DNA of 64,000 nucleotides, from contig CANOLA010000004.1 in NCBI GenBank assembly GCA_947566705.1, positions 1 to 64,000 on the forward strand, given 5' to 3'. The position numbers and the translations under genes were made by a program. Under the pieces are notes generated by a model. The model was not told where the DNA came from, searched no databases, and saw nothing but the letters and a program-made list of their open reading frames with translations. This document shows positions 45,580 through 53,960 of this stretch, piece after piece. Numbering within the stretch: the stretch's first letter is position 1; the number at the start of each line of letters is the position of its first letter. Source of the DNA: an uncultured Lachnospiraceae bacterium. Lineage in GTDB: Bacteria > Bacillota > Clostridia > Lachnospirales > Lachnospiraceae.

Positions 45580-46670
45580 TACTGGTTCCCTCCCATCATC
45601 TGTGAATTGCTGTTCATCATCTCAATAAAACGGTCAAACAGATATGCTGAATCCTGCGGCCCCGGACATGCTTCCGGATGGAACTGGACAGTAAATATAT
45701 TTTTTCCGGTATATGCCAGTCCTTCATTGGTTCCGTCATTTACATTGATAAACGCAGGCACCGCAACTGCCGGATCCAGACCGTCCGTATCCACAACATA
45801 GCCATGGTTCTGCGAAGAAATATAGACGCGTCCGGTCTTTAAATCCTTTACCGGATGATTTCCCCCGCGGTGTCCGTACTTCATTTTATGGGTGCTGGCG
45901 CCGTTTGCAAGCGCCATCAGCTGGTGCCCTAGGCAGATGGCAAAAATCGGCACATCACTGGCGTAAAGCTTTTTCAGTTCTTCAATAATCGCGGTACATT
46001 CCTCCGGGTCCCCCGGTCCGTTGCTTAACATAATTCCGTCTGGATTTGTACCAAGAATTTCTTCCGCTTTAGTATGCGCCGGATAAACCGTCACCTCACA
46101 TCCTCTGCTATTTAAGGATTTTGCAATGTTGTTTTTCGCTCCCAGATCCAGAAGCGCAACCTTTTTTCCGTTTCCCTTTAACACGGTCTTTTCGGTACAG
46201 GTCACTTTATCCACAACATTTCCAGTCCGGTATTCCTTCAGTTTCAGAAGAATGTCATCCAGATTATAGCTTTCATTTGTTGTAATCATACCGTTCATCG
46301 TGCCTTTTTCACGCAGAATCTTGGTGAGCGCACGGGTATCAATTCCGGCAATTCCCGGAATATCGTATTTTTCCAGAAAATCCTGTATGGTTCCTTCACA
46401 GCGGAAATTGCTCGGCATACGGGAAAGTTCCCGCACGATATAACCGTCCGGCCACGGGCGGTAGGATTCCATGTCCGGCGTAATTCCATAATTTCCAATT
46501 AACGGATAGGTCATCACGACTGCCTGTCCCGCATAGGACGGGTCGGTAAGTACCTCAAGATATCCGGTCATGGAGGTATTAAATACGATTTCACTGATAA
46601 TTTCGCGTGTGGAACCGATACTTTGTCCCTCAAATATGGTCCCGTCTTCCAGTATCAAAAAAGCTTTCAT
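45579..46670 (-). CDS. carA: Carbamoyl-phosphate synthase, small (glutaminase) subunit
   Basis: 363 residues. N-terminal CPSase domain (FNTSMTGYLEVLTDPSYAGQ, then ALTKILREKGTMNG). The C-terminal class I glutaminase has the nucleophile Cys in PIFAICLGHQLMALA and the His/Glu pair in VQFHPEACPGPQD. It supplies ammonia from glutamine to CarB through the tunnel. No other pyrimidine gene is adjacent. Confidence 0.97.
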   Translation of the reverse strand: MKAFLILEDGTIFEGQSIGSTREIISEIVFNTSMTGYLEVLTDPSYAGQAVVMTYPLIGNYGITPDMESYRPWPDGYIVRELSRMPSNFRCEGTIQDFLEKYDIPGIAGIDTRALTKILREKGTMNGMITTNESYNLDDILLKLKEYRTGNVVDKVTCTEKTVLKGNGKKVALLDLGAKNNIAKSLNSRGCEVTVYPAHTKAEEILGTNPDGIMLSNGPGDPEECTAIIEELKKLYASDVPIFAICLGHQLMALANGASTHKMKYGHRGGNHPVKDLKTGRVYISSQNHGYVVDTDGLDPAVAVPAFINVNDGTNEGLAYTGKNIFTVQFHPEACPGPQDSAYLFDRFIEMMNSNSQMMGGNQ

Positions 46671-46749
46671 TAATATGCGCCCTGCCTTTCCATTAATTGT
46701 AATGCCCTGTTCCCCAGAGCATTGCCTGCTTTGTATGGCATACTGGCAA

Positions 46750-46776
46750 AAAAAAAGAGCAAAGCCCTTCCTGCCT
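46750..46776 (-). promoter_or_regulatory. Possible attenuator in the carA leader
   Basis: On the minus strand AAGGGC-TTT-GCTCTT is followed by a run of T (nine in total), about 80 bases before the carA start. The stem is only six pairs, one of them GU. An intrinsic terminator inside a leader would fit attenuation control of carAB; no PyrR-binding stem was recognised. Confidence 0.3.
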
Positions 46777-46797
46777 AAATTGTAAAAAGTTTATCAC

Positions 46798-46844
46798 AAA
46801 CCGGCATTTTTTTCAACCTTTTCAGGGAAGAAAAATGCCGGTTT
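46798..46844 (-). terminator. Hairpin upstream of the carA leader
   Basis: A 14-base stem (AAACCGGCATTTTT / AAAAATGCCGGTTT) with a loop of 19 bases. It partly copies the hairpin at 48283-48322 and follows the truncated AlbA_2 gene, whose transcript it may end. No T run follows directly. Confidence 0.5.
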
Positions 46845-46871
46845 AAAAATTTCAGTTACTTTTGCTATTCA
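46834..46871. repeat. Direct repeat flanking the AlbA_2 insertion, copy 1
   Basis: Thirty-eight bases beginning AATGCCGGTTTAAAA and continuing through CAGTTACTTTT match the 3' end of the anti-sigma-like gene (copy 2, 48312-48349) with four to five differences. The pair brackets the truncated AlbA_2 gene. Confidence 0.65.
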
Positions 46872-46957
46872 AGTTTCCCATCTATTACCAAACGAGCTTG
46901 TTCCTCTGGCTGCATAAACAGCACTTCCTTTCCCAATTCTTTAAACCACAAGCGGCA

Positions 46958-48214
46958 TTATTTAATGACAACCCACATTCCATCACGCTTAGAGCCTATA
47001 CGTTCTATTTTTCCTTTTTTCTGAAGACTAACAAAAGTACGCTCAATAGTACGTTTTGTAACTCCTATCTCTGCCGCAATCATATCGGCCGTTCTATCCG
47101 GATCTTCGATTAGCAATCCCAAAACAGCCTTTTCCGTTTTATTCAAACCGACATTCAAACCGACATTCAAACCGACGTTTTTGTTGCTTAGTTCCAATAC
47201 CCTTTTATCAAAAGGTATCTTACACTTTACATAATTATCAGTAATTTCAAAGATTTCCTTGCCATACTTATTAATAATAGTTGGAACACCGTGACCAGTA
47301 TGTTCAGTCAGACCCATATTCAAAAAGACTCTCATCAATGTAGAGTTTCTTGGATGACTGATTCCTTCATAAAAGTCTTCTATTGCCATCCCATTTGGAA
47401 GTCCTCCATGTGATAATATTTCCATACGATCACTAAAGACAGATATCTGTGGCTCTGTAATCGTCCAGTCGTTATGAACCAACGCATTTAGTACCGCCTC
47501 GTTTACGGCATCATAATCAAAAAGATATCTGTCCTTTCTTGGTCTAACTGTAGTATCAGAAATACATATATTTTCTGCCGACAATCTTGCTTTTATTTTT
47601 TCATAAACCGACAAGATACATCCATATCCATAATCATTTCTCTCGGATATAGCCGCCTTATCAACACCACTAAATTTCACAAAAATAAATGGAATATTAT
47701 TTTTATCAGCCAAGAGTTCGGCTAAAAGATTATATTTTCCATCTTTATTGCGAAGATTAAAATTCGCCTCTATCGATGAATTCTCAACATGAAATCCTTT
47801 TTCCGAATAATATATTTTAAGTTCTCTAAACGAAAGATCCGTCCGGGATGCTCTTTTCTTTATCATGTATTCTTCATCATAGAAATTCTTCTCATAACGA
47901 ACTCGAATCTGCTCTGCAGTCATTTCCTTACAGGTAGTACCGATTCGAATTAAACATCCGTTTGAAGAAAAACCATATTTTTTCCGACAATAGATATTCC
48001 TTGTCCCTTTTGAAATAAATAAAACTATGAGTGTCTTTCCGGAATCAAATTTAAGCTCCGTTCGAATTTCTTCCTGAGGGTTGGGTTCTATCTGCATAGT
48101 GATAACATCAGATATTTTTTTCAATGTTTCATCAATTTTATCAACACCAATAACATTGCCATTATCGTCAACACCTATAATAATCTGACCACCATCAGCA
48201 TTAAGAAATGCCAC
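46958..48214 (-). pseudogene. 5'-truncated AlbA_2/ATP-dependent transcriptional regulator-like gene
   Basis: The longest frame has 418 residues from a GTG. It opens directly in the AlbA_2 core (AFLNADGGQIIIGVDDNGNV), whereas family members have about 30-40 residues before it; the preceding codons read PEKEEIV but a TAG lies just before them. The rest is intact: the ATP-binding-like central part (YLFDYDAVNEAVLNALVHND, then HGGLPNGMAIEDFYEG, NMGLTEHTGHGVP), a three-fold NVGL repeat and a C-terminal winged helix (DMIAAEIGVTKRTIERTFVS). It could still be translated from the GTG behind AGGAG. Flanked by direct repeats. Confidence 0.65.
47141..47176. repeat. Three tandem 12-base repeats in the AlbA_2 gene
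   Basis: ATTCAAACCGAC is repeated three times exactly, encoding NVGL in tandem. A stretch of 23 bases (47157-47179) recurs exactly at 48283-48305, upstream of the same gene. Confidence 0.8.
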
Positions 48215-48282
48215 AATCTCCTCTTTCTCAGGCTAACTAATGCTTATTAATGTATATCATTGTGACGACATTATTTCAATAT

Positions 48283-48322
48283 AAACCGACATTCAAACCG
48301 ACGTTCCCTTGAATGCCGGTTT
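48283..48322 (-). terminator. Hairpin after the anti-sigma-like gene
   Basis: AAACCGGCATTCAA at the gene's stop pairs with TTGAATGTCGGTTT (minus strand) around a 12-base loop. It is made from copies of the 12-base NVGL repeat. A weak TTTATATT follows. It overlaps the last base of the stop region of the gene. Confidence 0.5.
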
Positions 48323-48349
48323 AAAACTTCCAGTTACTTTTACTACTCT
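48312..48349. repeat. Direct repeat flanking the AlbA_2 insertion, copy 2
   Basis: This copy is the native one: it covers the last codons (SKSNWKF) and stop of the anti-sigma-like gene. Copy 1 lies at 46834-46871. Confidence 0.65.
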
Positions 48350-49532
48350 CAAAATATTCCTCGCGAACTGCCGGAACATAGTAAGTGCCATAAGTCTTAA
48401 GCCCGTTCTCCCTTTCCTCTTCGGGCAGTTCCACGTAAAAGCGGTAGTAAGGTATATAGTACTTCTCAAGACTTCGTGCTCGATATACCAGTTCGGCTTT
48501 TGCAACATATTTCTTACCCGGCATTTCATATGGAACCGCAGTCATATATTTTCCATCCAGCAAAAGTCTTTTGGCCTCCTTTACTGAAATAATCGGATAA
48601 TCCCCCAGCTTCTTTGACAAATCCGGCCGGGAAATCCTTATCATATACAATTCCCCGTTTTCATCGCAGTAAAATTCCACCTGGTTAAAATTATAACTGG
48701 TAATCTGTTCTATCATGCTTCCTTCTGCATTGTAAAATCCAATGCCATGGCGCTGCTGATCATAAATATCGTAATCGCCTCCATGAATATTAGTTCTGGC
48801 ATTTTCCATCCCCGGCAGATTATGATATTTTTTTTTCAGGTATCCGGCAACAGCTGACAGCTCCTCATAAGACGCATCATCTGAAAAGTTACAGCCCTCT
48901 GGAAGTACTATTCGCGGTTCATACTTAATTGTAGCAGTCATATCGGTGCTGACTTCTATTTTTATGCCCTCCTTCCCGGCAGCAACGCTCGTTGTCGGAT
49001 AGAAAGAACCCTCCGGAATCTCTGCCCCCGTCTTTTCCTCAATATCCGCCAGTTCTTCGGAATCCGGTAAAATAGTAACTTCCAGTGCACTGGTATCCAT
49101 CCCAAGACATGACGCTGTTTCGAGCAGTAATTCCTTCATCGCCTCCAGATTCACGCCCGATACATAAAAATTATCATCATAGGAAAGCGGATTTTTCCAG
49201 ACTGGCAGGGTGGACGGTTCTGCATCCTCACTCCACGGATTTGCATTGACCAGTTCCTTGATATCATAAACCATATAACCTTCAAACCCCATTCCTTCAT
49301 TTGTATTCCCTGCGATTTCGAGCATTGGTAGCTCAGGCAGCTTATCACCGGAAGGATTCTTTGGAAAAACGCGCAGGGCAAACACCATCAGCACAGCAGA
49401 AGCTGCAATTGCCGTCCACCTGAACCACGCCCTCCTCTTTTTCCTGTTTATTAATGCAGTATCATTGATTGCATCAAGAATAAGCTTATCATCAATTTTT
49501 CCAATCGCATCAAGAAGCTCCATATTTTTCAT
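48321..49532 (-). CDS. Membrane protein paired with ECF sigma, probable anti-sigma factor
   Basis: 403 residues. Cytoplasmic 1-38 (LLDAIGKIDDKLILDAINDT), one membrane segment at about 39-58, then an extracytoplasmic domain with VNLEAMKELLLETASCLGMD and a C-terminal ELVYRARSLEKYYIPYYRFY, which recalls PepSY-like domains. It overlaps the sigma gene by four bases. Its 3' end was partly copied when the AlbA_2 gene inserted downstream. Confidence 0.72.
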   Translation of the reverse strand: MKNMELLDAIGKIDDKLILDAINDTALINRKKRRAWFRWTAIAASAVLMVFALRVFPKNPSGDKLPELPMLEIAGNTNEGMGFEGYMVYDIKELVNANPWSEDAEPSTLPVWKNPLSYDDNFYVSGVNLEAMKELLLETASCLGMDTSALEVTILPDSEELADIEEKTGAEIPEGSFYPTTSVAAGKEGIKIEVSTDMTATIKYEPRIVLPEGCNFSDDASYEELSAVAGYLKKKYHNLPGMENARTNIHGGDYDIYDQQRHGIGFYNAEGSMIEQITSYNFNQVEFYCDENGELYMIRISRPDLSKKLGDYPIISVKEAKRLLLDGKYMTAVPYEMPGKKYVAKAELVYRARSLEKYYIPYYRFYVELPEEERENGLKTYGTYYVPAVREEYFESSKSNWKF

Positions 49533-50089
49533 AGTAAAATTCCCTCCTTTTCCAGATAAGCCTTCAGTTTGTTCCGCATACGAAAAAGCAGCGAAGCAGC
49601 CTTGCTTTCACTCATGCCGTATGCTTTTGCAATATCCCGTATTGGACTAAGATACCAGTAACGGCGGATAAATATATTGCGTTTTTGTTCGGGCTGTGCA
49701 TACAAAAACCGGTTGATTGCTTCAACAAAAAACATTTCGTCCACCACCTGCTCCACATTTTCCTGTGACGGAATGCACTCCTCCAGTTCCGTGAGGACAA
49801 GCTCTGTCTGTCCGCACCCGCGCTTTTTTGTGTGATACTGCTTATAACGATTAAGTGAAATGTTGCGTGTTATTTTTCCCAGCCACACTGACAGGCAGTC
49901 CGGCCGGTGCGGCGGCATGGAATCCCACGCACCCAGATAAGTATTGTTAACGCATTCTTCCGCATCCTCATGATTATATAAAATATTATAGGCAATGGAA
50001 TAACAGTAACGGCCATACTTTTCTGCAGTTGCAGCAATCGCTTTTTCTTCCCGCTCCCAGTACAGATTTATAATATCGCTGTCTTTCAT
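49529..50089 (-). CDS. ECF-type RNA polymerase sigma factor
   Basis: About 186 residues. Region 2: YNILYNHEDAEECVNNTYLG, then AWDSMPPHRPDCLSVWLGKI; region 4 near 120-180: RRYWYLSPIRDIAKAYGMSE. The ATG at 50087-50089 follows AAGGAGAG; the frame is open for 16 more codons without a site. Third sigma/partner pair of the window. Confidence 0.88.
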   Translation of the reverse strand: MKDSDIINLYWEREEKAIAATAEKYGRYCYSIAYNILYNHEDAEECVNNTYLGAWDSMPPHRPDCLSVWLGKITRNISLNRYKQYHTKKRGCGQTELVLTELEECIPSQENVEQVVDEMFFVEAINRFLYAQPEQKRNIFIRRYWYLSPIRDIAKAYGMSESKAASLLFRMRNKLKAYLEKEGILL

Positions 50090-50182
50090 TGCATCTCTCC
50101 TTCCTGCCTGTGTCAAAACCTTTCTGCTTATATACACAACAAAAAACGTCCTTCATTGCGTATAAAATATTTTTACTGCATA

Positions 50183-50215
50183 TAAAAAAACCAGCCAAAC
50201 ATGACTGGTCTTTTT
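50183..50215 (-). terminator. Terminator at the end of the toxin-immunity region
   Basis: On the minus strand ACCAG, ten-base loop, CTGGT, then seven T. It lies between the decayed Rpn fragment and the sigma factor gene. Confidence 0.65.
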
Positions 50216-50230
50216 ATATGCGAAAAGATT

Positions 50231-50342
50231 CTATAATTCTGCAATCTGTTCCGGAGACAGCCCCGTGACTTTTGCAATCATGTCAAATTCCTCCTTCTTT
50301 TCTGCGTTAAGAAACTCTGCCCACAGCAGAAAACTGCTGCCA
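50231..50342 (-). pseudogene. C-terminal fragment of an Rpn-like gene
   Basis: Reads FLLWAEFLNAEKKEEFDMIA, then KVTGLSPEQIAEL and stop, with no start codon. It resembles the C-terminal end of PD-(D/E)XK nuclease (Rpn) family proteins. It directly follows the last immunity-like pseudogene. Confidence 0.45.
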
Positions 50343-50354
50343 TTATTTATTCCA

Positions 50355-50967
50355 TTATTCTTTTTGGACACCATCCTTAAATGCAAAGAAAACCATTTCA
50401 TTCATATCATCATTACATAGTACTCCGTCCAGATAATAACCGTCTCCGGTAGCCGGAACTTTTTCATAAGCCAGAAATGTGTAATCATCTATTTTATTTT
50501 GAAATATTTCCCCCAGATAATCCAGTTCTTCTTCCGCCAGAACTTCCGGGGTCACCCGTTCATCAAACACAAACCCATACCGGTTTTCTGGTTTCCCGTC
50601 TGTGCCTTCCATCGGATGTTCCTGCATCTCCTGCCGGATTCCCTTCTGATATTCCTCCTCTTCTGACAGATAAACTGAAAGATATGCTTTTTTTAACTCC
50701 TGATACTCATCCTTGCTTACCGTGAAAGATATTCCTGTTTTTTATCAAAACCTCCTTTATAATGGAAGTATCTGATATTCTCTGCACTCGATGGCAGTGA
50801 TTTCGGATAATGCTGTAATAAACGGTCTGTTTTATTAATAAAAGAACCGTAACTGGGAAATGAGGTTCTTTCCCTGGGTACAATATTCTCTAAAAAACCT
50901 TCCAAATTGCACAACCAAAGATAAAAAACAGACTTACAAATATAAACGCCCGAAACTTTTTTGACAT
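50355..50967 (-). pseudogene. Immunity-like membrane protein 5, two frameshifts
   Basis: The ATG at 50965-50967 follows GGGAGAA. The N-terminus MSKKFRAFIFVSLFFIFGCA runs into a stop at GTTTTTTAG; adding one T restores ENIVPRERT, as in its paralogues. A second break at GATAAAAAACAGG needs one more A to continue into GISFTVSKDEYQELKKAYLS and on to the 90-residue C-terminal frame. The length 613 plus two bases is 205 codons, the size of the intact paralogue. Both defects are single-base losses in runs of six. Confidence 0.7.
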
Positions 50968-50996
50968 AAAAGTTCTCCCTGTTTTTTACATTCACA

Positions 50997-51344
50997 CTAA
51001 TACATATAGTATTCGATATTACTATCTGACTTTTTCCAGAGTGTTTCTCCAACAGCAACACCGTATAATACATAATGGTACTGTTGTTTCTGGTATGCTT
51101 TGCACGGGACGGCATCTCTTTGGGATATGGATGAAATGTACCCGCTGCCGTCTTTTCGTAAAAAGAACTGCAGCTTATGAACAGCCTCCGGGTATATGGC
51201 AATATTTTTAAATACAGCAATATCCATACTCCCAGAACAAAAAACAATTACTTCGGTCTGTAATCCCTGCGCTTCATCCGGTAGTCTTCCTGGATCAGCT
51301 GCTTTCCAAATTAAAAGAATTATAACTCGGAAACTACTTTCCAT
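50997..51344 (-). CDS. Small ORF whose C-terminus resembles the toxin tail
   Basis: 115 codons, ATG at 51344 behind AAAGGTG. Residues 1-70 are not recognised. The last 25 residues (YVLYGVAVGETLWKK, then YYMY) resemble the end of the remnant at 52078-52260 (YELYGVVTGEAAWNK, then YWTY). It sits where a toxin-tail remnant is expected, directly before immunity-like copy 5. It may be a chimera or decayed fragment. A second frame in the same stretch (to 51247) shows weak resemblance to immunity-like proteins. Confidence 0.35.
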   Translation of the reverse strand: MESSFRVIILLIWKAADPGRLPDEAQGLQTEVIVFCSGSMDIAVFKNIAIYPEAVHKLQFFLRKDGSGYISSISQRDAVPCKAYQKQQYHYVLYGVAVGETLWKKSDSNIEYYMY

Positions 51345-51377
51345 ACAACCGTGTCACCTTTCAATTTTGATATTGGT

Positions 51378-51419
51378 TGCACGAATTATGGAAACTCAGA
51401 CTGCTGCCAGTCTTATTCG
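51378..51419. repeat. Shared 42-base tail after immunity-like genes, copy 1
   Basis: The 42 bases around the stop of immunity-like gene 4 match 53150-53191 with about six differences. The stretch TGGAAACTCAG...CTGCTGCCAGT is conserved. It marks the 3' boundary of the duplicated cassette. Confidence 0.65.
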
Positions 51420-52069
51420 CGGGCTTTCCGGTAAATAGTCTGGACTCCAAAAAAAACAATTTCATGCGTGTCATCATTGACAAGTATCCCGTTTAACCAA
51501 TAAGCGTCTTCCTGACCTTTCATTTTTTCATCAGCCAGTATTGTATAATCTTCTATTTTATTTCGGGATATTTTTTCTAAATAATCCAGCCCCCCTTCTT
51601 TAAAAATTTCCGAAGTCACGGTTCTGTTAAATTCATATATAGTTCCTCCTGATGTTTCCCATTCTTTGCAACTCTTCTGATCGTCTTCCAGTGACTGCTG
51701 GGATTCCCGCAAATACTCTTCTTTCCTTTCTTCGTATCGTGACAGGTATGTTTCCTTTAACTCCTGATATTCATCCCCGCTTACCGTAAAGGACATCCCG
51801 GCATTTATAACAATGCCGCTTCTGCCATAGTAATATCTGATATCCTCCGCCACTGCTGGCAGCTCCGGCGGGTAGTTACGCCCTACAAAATCTGCTCTCT
51901 CCCTAAAAGACTGGTAATTAAGAAACAGGGTTCTCTCCCACGGAATAACATACTGAAAAAACAATATCCAGTATGCCCAGCAAAGCACAACAGCAAGGAT
52001 TATCCACAAAATCCTTCTGCCTTTTCGGAATGCTTTCCTTCCTTTCATTTCAGTACGTCCAGTATCCAT
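51413..52069 (-). CDS. Immunity-like single-pass membrane protein 4 (intact)
   Basis: About 218 residues. The ATG at 52067-52069 follows GGAGGG. Membrane segment near 18-40 (RRILWIILAVVLCWAYWILF), then an extracytoplasmic domain with RTLFLNYQSFRERADF, LPAVAEDIRYYYGRSG, MSFTVSGDEYQELKETYLSR and a C-terminal DYLEKISRNKIEDYTILADE and YWLNGILVNDDTHEIVFFG. Its start overlaps the tail of a decayed toxin-like fragment. I infer an immunity protein for the cognate toxin tip from its position; the family is unknown to me. Confidence 0.7.
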   Translation of the reverse strand: MDTGRTEMKGRKAFRKGRRILWIILAVVLCWAYWILFFQYVIPWERTLFLNYQSFRERADFVGRNYPPELPAVAEDIRYYYGRSGIVINAGMSFTVSGDEYQELKETYLSRYEERKEEYLRESQQSLEDDQKSCKEWETSGGTIYEFNRTVTSEIFKEGGLDYLEKISRNKIEDYTILADEKMKGQEDAYWLNGILVNDDTHEIVFFGVQTIYRKARE

Positions 52070-52077
52070 GAATTCCC

Positions 52078-52260
52078 TCCTGTTTGTTCCATGCCGCTTC
52101 CCCTGTAACAACACCATACAGTTCATAACTCCTGGCAAGCCCCAGTGCATTCATTTCATTCAGTATATCATAAAATGTGAAATCATAGAAATCTATAATA
52201 TAATAAACATACTCCATATAATATTCTTCTTCATCCGAAATATTCCCCGAATGCTGTTCT
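52078..52260 (-). pseudogene. Toxin C-terminal remnant, before immunity-like gene 4
   Basis: A frame without start encodes YVYYIIDFYDFTFYDILNE then YELYGVVTGEAAWNKQEG and ends in GYWTY. It aligns with the last 60 residues of the 1254-residue secreted protein (YCLIDYYDFTFLDKLNE, then YELYGWLDDTVTWKKG). It diverges at many positions, so it is an old or different variant. It ends inside the ribosome binding site and start of the next gene. Confidence 0.7.
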
Positions 52261-52300
52261 TTATTTATTGTCTGTAATTACGGATACAGTCTGTCCGGAC

Positions 52301-52830
52301 TTATATCTCAGTCTCTGTGTTTCTTTTTACATTCCTCCCAGCATCAAAAAAATAAAAGATAATCATTTCATTCCTCTCATCATTACAGATGGCTCCGCCT
52401 ATATAATAACTGGTATGGGCACTTCCTCCAAACACTCCGGGGGCATCTTTTCATTAAATTCAAACCAAAAGTACTTATCGCCTGAATACCTTGCTTCTTC
52501 TCCATTAAAAAATCTCAGGTACTCTTCCTTCATGTCCTGGTATTCTTCTCTGTCCAGCGTAAAGGAAATTCCGTATTTTTCATCTAAAAATCCCTTGCAA
52601 TAATAATACCTGACACCATCTGCACTGGCTGGAAGCCTTTCCGGAAAATTAAAAATTTCAGGAGCATTTACATGAAACTCATTCTTGGGAGGATTCACCC
52701 TGTGGAAAAACTGGTCGGAACTTATAAACCATCTCCTTGTCCATGCCCTTCCCCACAAAAAATATACCAGCAAAAAAATACAAAGTAGTATTATGCAGGC
52801 TCTCTTCTTTGCTTTCCCGTGCTTTTTCAT
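52301..52830 (-). pseudogene. Immunity-like membrane protein 3, internal deletion
   Basis: Starts MKKHGKAKKRACIILLCIFL, with WGRAWTRRWFISSDQFFH and GISFTLDREEYQDMKEEYLR, as in copy 1. After FEFNEKMPPECLEE the frame breaks, and the last part (YYIGGAICNDERNEMIIFYF) is found in another frame right after. Compared with copy 1, about 30-40 codons of the EEELxYLxxxF segment are missing. The start overlaps the stop of a toxin remnant (ATGA). Confidence 0.7.
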
Positions 52831-53110
52831 ATGAATTTCACCAGGCTTTCAAACCACGAATCATATAATTGCTTCTCCTCTCCCTTCTTCCACATGACAG
52901 TGTCCTCCATCCAGCCGTACAGTTCATATCCCTGAGCCAAACATAGCATGTCCTGCTCATTAATTGAATTTTAAAATATAAAATCATAGTAGTCAATCAG
53001 ACAGTATTTAAAATCCATGGTGTATTCCTTCGTTTCCGGATTTTAAACACAGTGCAGAGTAACACCAGCATCAGTATCGTTAAATATCCCATATGTAATA
53101 GAGATAAATG
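52831..53110 (-). pseudogene. Toxin C-terminal remnant, before immunity-like gene 3
   Basis: One frame aligns from IFNDTDAGVTLHCV through NPETKEYTMDFKYCLIDYYD, INEQDMLCLAQGYELYGWME to EEKQLYDSWFESLVKFI. This is nearly identical to the end of the 1254-residue protein but carries two in-frame TAA codons and a small deletion. Its own stop overlaps the ATG of immunity-like gene 3. It also keeps an extra tail (DSWFESLVKFI) that the intact gene no longer reads. Confidence 0.8.
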
Positions 53111-53149
53111 CAACTTAAAGAATAGTACCCATACTGATTCAGGCATCTC

Positions 53150-53191
53150 TGCACGAATGATGGAAACTCAGGCTGCTGCCAGTATCATTCG
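53150..53191. repeat. Shared 42-base tail after immunity-like genes, copy 2
   Basis: Partner of 51378-51419; it covers the end of immunity-like pseudogene 2 and the bases after it. Confidence 0.65.
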
Positions 53192-53779
53192 AATGCTTTC
53201 CGGTCAACAGTCTGTAATGCAAAAAAACAAATTCACGCGTATCGTCATTGAAAAGTATTCCGTTTAAATAATAAGTATCTTCCCTGCCATTTAATTTTTT
53301 ATCAGCCAGTATTGTGTAATCATCTGTTTTATTTTGGAATACCTCCCCCAGATAATCCAGTTCTTCTTCTGCCAGAAATTCCGGGGGCACCCGTTCGTCG
53401 AATACAAACTTACACTCATACCGGTTTTCCTCCTCTTCTGACAGATAAACTGAACGATACGTTTTTTTAACTCCTGGTACTCATCCCGACTTACTGTAAA
53501 TGATATCCCTATTTTTGTATCAAAACCTCCTCTGTAATGGAAGTATCTGATATTCTCTGCACTCGATGGCAGTTCACTGGGATAAGTATTCTTTATGATA
53601 CTTGCTTTATCAACGAAAGAGTCGTAACTCAGAAAAAGGGTTCTTTCCCTTGGAACAATATCTTGCAAAAAAGCCTTCCAGATTGCCCAGCAAAACAAAG
53701 CAGCGAGGATAATCCACATGATTCTTGTAATCCTTTTGGCTACCCTTCTCCCTTTGGTATCCACTGTTCCAGTCCCCAT
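53185..53779 (-). pseudogene. Immunity-like membrane protein 2, two frameshifts
   Basis: The ATG at 53779 follows AAGGAGA. The N-terminus (MWIILAALFCWAIWKAFLQD, then RTLFLSYDSFVDKASIIKNT and SAENIRYFHYRGGFDTKIGI) is intact to QELKK, where a run of six A appears one short; the other frame continues into FVFDERVPPEFLAEEELDYL. A second break near GAATTTGTTTTTTTGC needs one more T to reach FFALQTVDRKAFE and stop. 595 plus two bases is 199 codons. Close to copies 4 and 5. Confidence 0.7.
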
Positions 53780-53816
53780 GAAATGTCTCCTTCTTAAATT
53801 CCATTACGGCACTCCT

Positions 53817-53956
53817 CCTCGCAGATAATAGGAAGGATATCCGCTTGCCGTTATATCATATGCCAGCACCTTATAGGAATCCTCCACCCCTTTATGAAAG
53901 AGCGTTTTCAGATTATCCTTCTCCAGCCTCTCAAACCACGAATCATAAAACTCTGT
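53817..53956 (-). pseudogene. Toxin C-terminal tail remnant, before immunity-like gene 2
   Basis: Begins right after the stop of immunity-like gene 1 and reads FYDSWFERLEKDNLKTLFHK, then GVEDSYKVLAYDITASGYPS and ends YYLRGGVP. The first part matches the tail that follows the stop of the intact toxin (QFYN, stop, WLERQVESI) and of the next remnant (QLYDSWFESLVKFI). It marks a cassette with a longer C-terminus. No start codon. Confidence 0.65.
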
Positions 53957-53960
53957 CTAA

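Noticed and set aside
47141..47176. Short tandem repeats that might be a CRISPR array
   Set aside because: The repeats are 12 bases, directly adjacent without spacers, and in frame with a coding sequence (NVGL). No CRISPR array is present in the window.
46834..48349. A classical insertion sequence around the AlbA_2 gene
   Set aside because: There is no transposase, no terminal inverted repeats of the expected kind, and the flanking repeats are too long and too diverged for a simple target duplication.
50355..53779. Programmed ribosomal frameshifting in immunity-like copies 2 and 5
   Set aside because: Each copy would need two shifts at unlike sites, no slippery heptamer with a downstream structure is evident, and neighbouring fragments are clearly decayed.
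53610..53804. 64-codon frame over the start of immunity-like pseudogene 2
   Set aside because: It is an alternative frame; the ATG at 53779 behind AAGGAGA gives the paralogous protein sequence.
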